Under the pieces are notes generated by a model that ran no database searches, was not told the origin of the DNA, and worked only from the letters and a program-made list of their open reading frames with translations. Position numbers and translations under genes: made by a program. Of a stretch of DNA of 64,000 nucleotides, positions 61,991-64,000 are shown one piece after another. The number at the start of each line of letters is the position of its first letter. The first letter of the stretch is position 1. The DNA comes from Spirosoma arboris (GTDB lineage: Bacteria > Bacteroidota > Bacteroidia > Cytophagales > Spirosomataceae), in contig NZ_WPIN01000004.1 of the NCBI RefSeq assembly GCF_009754945.1, positions 310,001 to 374,000 on the forward strand, in the 5' to 3' direction.

Positions 61991-62458
61991 TTAGTTTTTA
62001 ACGGGCCGCATCAGCCGGGAGAACGAGAGTTGCCCCATCATCCATTTGCCGTTTTCTTTCACATAGACCTCCGTCACCATAAATGGGTTGACGACCTCGT
62101 TTCCGCCCACAACGGCCACCAGATCAAGGTCACTTAGCAGGATGGCCGTATTGCCAATCATATGGAAGGCCGTTGAATAGACTGTCGCTTTCTTGTACCA
62201 GATGTTTCCGCTTTTAATGACCTCTAGTTCCTGGCTCTTGCCCCAGCTGCCACCCATGTGGACAAACATTGATTTTTCATCGAAGAGCCCGGCCAGCTTG
62301 TCCACATTTTTGTCAGACATCCACTGCCATTTATCCTTCGAGAGGGTAACAATTTCCTGCTCGGCATTGGTGGAATTGCTTGCTGACGAATTCGTTTGAG
62401 CAAAGGCGGATACTATGCCGAGGGCAAAGATACAAAGTCCCAGAATTGATGCTTTCAT
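61991..62458 (-). CDS. Secreted NTF2-like protein (copy 2)
   Basis: The ATG at 62458 (MKASILGLCIFALGIVSA) gives a signal peptide and 155 residues, the same length as copy 1; an ATG at 62530 would add 24 residues and overlap the aldo/keto reductase gene. Shared pieces with copy 1 are MKASILGL, KWQWMSDKNVDKLAGLF and FMVTEVYVKENGKWMM. The C-terminal third differs more. Tandem duplication within the operon is the simplest origin. 119 bp separate it from copy 1. Confidence 0.83.
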   Translation of the reverse strand: MKASILGLCIFALGIVSAFAQTNSSASNSTNAEQEIVTLSKDKWQWMSDKNVDKLAGLFDEKSMFVHMGGSWGKSQELEVIKSGNIWYKKATVYSTAFHMIGNTAILLSDLDLVAVVGGNEVVNPFMVTEVYVKENGKWMMGQLSFSRLMRPVKN

Positions 62459-62499
62459 GATGATTTTTAAGGGTTTATGCTGATCAGCTGTGTTTATGA

Positions 62500-63357
<858 letters not shown>

Positions 63358-63400
63358 TTACTAATTATGGGACAAAGGTCTTCTCATTTCTTTGTCCGAA

Positions 63401-63441
63401 TGGTATACAGATTACAGGGTTTACTACCATTATTACTGATT
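63401..63441. promoter_or_regulatory. 41-bp element, copy 2 (likely AraC-regulator site)
   Basis: It matches 58447-58487 at 35 of 41 positions. A degenerate -7 box (CAAAGGTC, minus-strand GACCTTTG, 63373-63380) lies exactly 20 bp to the left, the same spacing as in copy 1. It lies between the divergent aldo/keto reductase and AraC genes, so it can serve both. Confidence 0.7.
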
Positions 63442-63506
63442 AATGTTTTTGCATCAGGCAGGCTGCTCAGAAAGCAGTAATTTCGGTTCAGAAAACCAAC
63501 CGTGCT

Positions 63507-64000
63507 ATGGATACGCTGCGACGATTTGAGACAATTGCCGATTACAACGCCTTCAATAAAAACGAAACACTCCATCCACTGGTGAGTGTCGTTGACCTGT
63601 CCAAAGCCGATCCGCGACAAGGTTCCCGCATGTATTTTGGCTTTTACACGATCTTCTTAAAAGAGGTCAAATGCGGAGATATGGTGTATGGTCGGCATAC
63701 GTATGATTATCAGGAAGGCACGCTGGTGTTTATAGCACCGGGACAGGTGGCGGGTATGAATAGTAATGGAGAAATCTACCAGCCTAAAGGGTATGCGCTG
63801 GTCTTTCACCCTGATTTAATTCATGGTACTGCTCTGGGGCGGCATATTCAGGAGTATACCTTCTTTGGCTACCAGTCTTTTGAAGCGCTGCATTTATCGA
63901 GTCGGGAACGGCAAATCGTCCTGGATTGCTTTTCTAAAGTAGAGTACGAACTAGAACATGCCATTGATAAGCACTCTAAAAAGCTGATTGTCGCGACGAT
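63507..64000 (+). CDS. AraC-family regulator, 3' end outside window
   Basis: The ATG at 63507 begins an open frame to the right edge: 164 codons (MDTLRRFETIADYNAFN...). The visible part is the cupin-like sensing domain of Bacteroidota AraC regulators: GFYTIFLKEVKCGDMVYG, EGTLVFIAPGQVAG and GYALVFHPDLIHGT, then the linker toward the helix-turn-helix domain, which is cut off. It is divergent from the accessory operon. The 41-bp element in the gap and its second copy before the 58372 gene suggest that it activates both operons. Confidence 0.85.
   Translation, partial: MDTLRRFETIADYNAFNKNETLHPLVSVVDLSKADPRQGSRMYFGFYTIFLKEVKCGDMVYGRHTYDYQEGTLVFIAPGQVAGMNSNGEIYQPKGYALVFHPDLIHGTALGRHIQEYTFFGYQSFEALHLSSRERQIVLDCFSKVEYELEHAIDKHSKKLIVAT

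Overview
The window looks like chromosome of a Cytophagales bacterium (Bacteroidota), most like Spirosoma or a close relative. The evidence is the Bacteroidota -7 promoter element TAnnTTTG in front of several genes (clearest before rpsL), the scarcity of purine-rich ribosome binding sites, a CarboxypepD_reg-type TonB receptor, DUF3467, DUF4870 and DUF1345 genes, a uppS-bamA-skp-skp cluster, LytS/LytTR regulators, MacB-like permeases with no ATPase beside them, and many Tat- or Sec-exported sugar enzymes. I see no rRNA, tRNA, CRISPR array, intact insertion sequence or prophage.

Layout. 1-6257: a GH9 cellulase cut by the left edge, a ceramidase-like protein, two tandem Tat-type ferritin-like proteins, a 58-residue gene and a DUF1345 membrane protein. 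6645-16213: pyruvate carboxylase, a TlpA-like thioredoxin protein, DUF4870, DUF3467, rpsL-rpsG (not followed by fusA), an aldose epimerase and a cadherin-fold secreted protein. 16394-21339: the outer-membrane assembly operon uppS-bamA-skp-skp, read leftwards. 22134-28516: a fasciclin lipoprotein, two tandem FKBP lipoproteins and a TonB receptor. 28603-33234: SGNH hydrolase, SDR, YjjG-type HAD, 2Fe-2S protein, divergent sigma factor and a small membrane protein. 33402-43887: a sugar-oxidation neighbourhood with a Tat Gfo/Idh/MocA enzyme, LytS/LytTR pair, ThuA protein, Tat TIM-barrel isomerase and a 1185-residue ThuA-glucose dehydrogenase-PKD-cytochrome c lipoprotein. 43972-55813: peptidase-like hydrolase, AraC regulator, beta-lactamase-fold hydrolase, MacB-like permease, beta-helix protein, membrane-tethered regulator, a second Tat Gfo/Idh/MocA and a Tat Nif3-like protein. 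55914-64000: the 3' remnant of a comM gene, then an accessory cluster (cupin, CMD, alpha/beta hydrolases, flavodoxin, two aldo/keto reductases, two NTF2-like proteins) with a divergent AraC-family regulator cut by the right edge.

Two structural signals stand out. First, eleven long, nearly perfect inverted repeats (arms 16-37 bp, mostly unrelated in sequence) lie between genes, usually within about 30 bp of a stop codon, and a separate short palindrome (GTAGAGACAAGGCA and its complement, or a near variant) occurs three times, once in frame inside the GH9 gene. Second, a 41-bp element is repeated 4.95 kb apart (58447-58487 and 63401-63441). Each copy lies exactly 20 bp upstream of a degenerate -7 box of a leftward operon, and one lies beside the AraC gene, which suggests a local AraC regulon covering the whole accessory cluster.
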